Positions 6,717 through 7,252 of a stretch of DNA of 7,252 nucleotides are shown piece after piece. A model generated the notes under the pieces. The model was not told the DNA's origin. It searched no databases and was given only the letters and a program-made list of their open reading frames with translations. The position numbers and the translations under genes were made by a program. The DNA is from Methanoculleus sp. UBA77 (lineage in GTDB: Archaea > Halobacteriota > Methanomicrobia > Methanomicrobiales > Methanoculleaceae). The number at the start of each line of letters is the position of its first letter. Position 1 is the stretch's first letter. The DNA is taken from positions 30,286-37,537 of the forward strand of contig DALN01000011.1 in NCBI GenBank assembly GCA_002499455.1, in the 5' to 3' direction.

Positions 6717-6725
6717 CTCCTTCGT

Positions 6726-7016
6726 ATGAGCACGGATGACGTGACCGTGGGCGCAGTCGTCCGGTATCCCCGCACCGGGACGACCGGAAAGGTCGTGCGG
6801 GTCGAGGAGATCGAAGGCCGGCAGTATGCCGAGATCGACAGCACCGGACTCTATTACCGGGTGGACGAACTCGTCAGCGCCGACCGCACGGCCGCGAACA
6901 CGGAGAGAAAAGAGCGCTCGCTCGAGGAGTACATCGAGGAGCACAGGGAACTGCAGGAGCAGCTCGAGAAGGTATGGGAGAAGGGGACCGACCAGAGCTG
7001 CGAGGGCGGCGGCTAA
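6726..7016 (+). CDS. DUF2098-family protein, function unknown
   Basis: A 96-residue cytosolic protein with no signal peptide or membrane segment. Residues 7-50 (VGAVVRYPRTGTTGKVVRVEE... then DSTGLYYRVDELV) carry the DUF2098 pattern known mainly from methanogens: a small, beta-rich, probably SH3-like domain with conserved TGT-GKV and STGLYYR segments. Residues about 57-86 are highly charged and Leu/Glu-rich (RSLEEYIEEHRELQEQLEKVWEK) and should form a helix, perhaps a coiled coil for dimerisation. The tail ends in CEGGG. No Shine-Dalgarno sequence precedes the ATG, in line with a leaderless mRNA from the shared TATA element. It diverges from ycaO and overlaps the end of nikR by 4 nt. The biochemical role is not known; shared regulation with ycaO suggests, but does not show, a link to methyl-coenzyme M reductase maturation. 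Confidence 0.85.
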   Translation: MSTDDVTVGAVVRYPRTGTTGKVVRVEEIEGRQYAEIDSTGLYYRVDELVSADRTAANTERKERSLEEYIEEHRELQEQLEKVWEKGTDQSCEGGG

Positions 7017-7252
7017 CTCTCGATCGGTATGGTGGTGAGTTTCACCGCCTCGACACCCTTCTGTGCCATCAGCCGTTCCGTGATATCCTTCAGGACGGTC
7101 CCGTCGCCCCGGATCAGGATCACTTCGAGACACTTGTTGTGGGTCACGTGCGAGTGGAGAGAGGCCTGGATGCTGCCGGAGTACTGGTGCTGGATCTCGG
7201 TGAGGGTCTGGAGCAGACCTCGCTGGTCGTGGTCGTAGACCATGGTGATGAC
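7013..7252 (-). CDS. nikR: NikR-like nickel-responsive regulator, C-terminal domain (5' end outside window)
   Basis: The frame is open to the right edge (VIT precedes the internal ATG at 7243), so 79 C-terminal residues are visible and the N-terminal ribbon-helix-helix DNA-binding domain lies outside. The visible part is the ACT-like metal-binding domain of NikR, which tetramerises and represses or activates nickel-transport genes when Ni(II) binds. The four nickel ligands of Escherichia coli NikR (His76, His87, His89, Cys95) all have counterparts with identical spacing: QH (visible residue 22), LHSH (33 and 35) and KCLEV (41). MAQKGVEAVKL near the end is also typical. The stop TAG (7015-7013) overlaps the TAA of the convergent DUF2098 gene. 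Methanogens need much nickel for F430, hydrogenases and CO dehydrogenase, which fits such a regulator. Its operator targets are not visible, except that the nearby ycaO/DUF2098 promoter is a candidate to test. Confidence 0.93.
   Translation of the reverse strand, partial: VITMVYDHDQRGLLQTLTEIQHQYSGSIQASLHSHVTHNKCLEVILIRGDGTVLKDITERLMAQKGVEAVKLTTIPIES

Noticed and set aside
6714..6720. GGAGGG on the - strand, resembling a ribosome binding site
   Set aside because: No start codon with a usable frame follows at the right distance. It lies upstream of the presumed TATA block for ycaO, so it would not be in the ycaO mRNA.

Overview
The window looks like a piece of a GC-rich methanogenic archaeal chromosome, most plausibly from the Methanomicrobiales (Methanoculleus or a close relative; the genus is an inference). 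The case rests on an archaeal STT3/AglB oligosaccharyltransferase, a YcaO protein of the McrA-glycine thioamidation type (methanogenesis marker 1), a DUF2098 protein, a NikR-type nickel regulator, and promoters of the archaeal TATA type. Almost all of the window is coding.

Left part (1-4343): protein N-glycosylation and surface-sugar genes on the + strand. The 3' end of a DegT/DnrJ/EryC1-type sugar aminotransferase is followed 23 nt later by a GT4-like glycosyltransferase. A 93-bp gap holding an oligo-T/hairpin sequence, a TATA box and a good Shine-Dalgarno site then leads into a complete aglB. The likely scheme is that amino sugars are made and assembled on a lipid carrier, and AglB transfers the glycan to Asn residues of secreted proteins. 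A histone-deacetylase-fold amidohydrolase (4349-5317) starts 5 nt after aglB stops and is probably co-transcribed with it; its substrate cannot be told from sequence.

Middle (5318-5491): a 174-bp non-coding gap between convergent genes. It carries a long, nearly perfect inverted repeat built from an iterated CGCGAAG unit, plus a further partial direct copy.

Right part (5492-7252): genes that may all bear on methyl-coenzyme M reductase and nickel. ycaO (- strand) and a DUF2098 gene (+ strand) diverge from a 55-bp region in which both promoters seem to use the same TATA element. That element is bracketed by two copies of TGGCAG-N3-TACC set 22 bp apart. The DUF2098 gene ends tail to tail with, and overlaps by 4 nt, a nikR gene that runs off the right edge. 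No RNA genes, CRISPR arrays, insertion sequences or tRNAs were seen.

The points most worth following up are the shared divergent promoter with its paired direct repeats, the iterated palindromic element at 5350-5463, and the aglB/deacetylase pairing.
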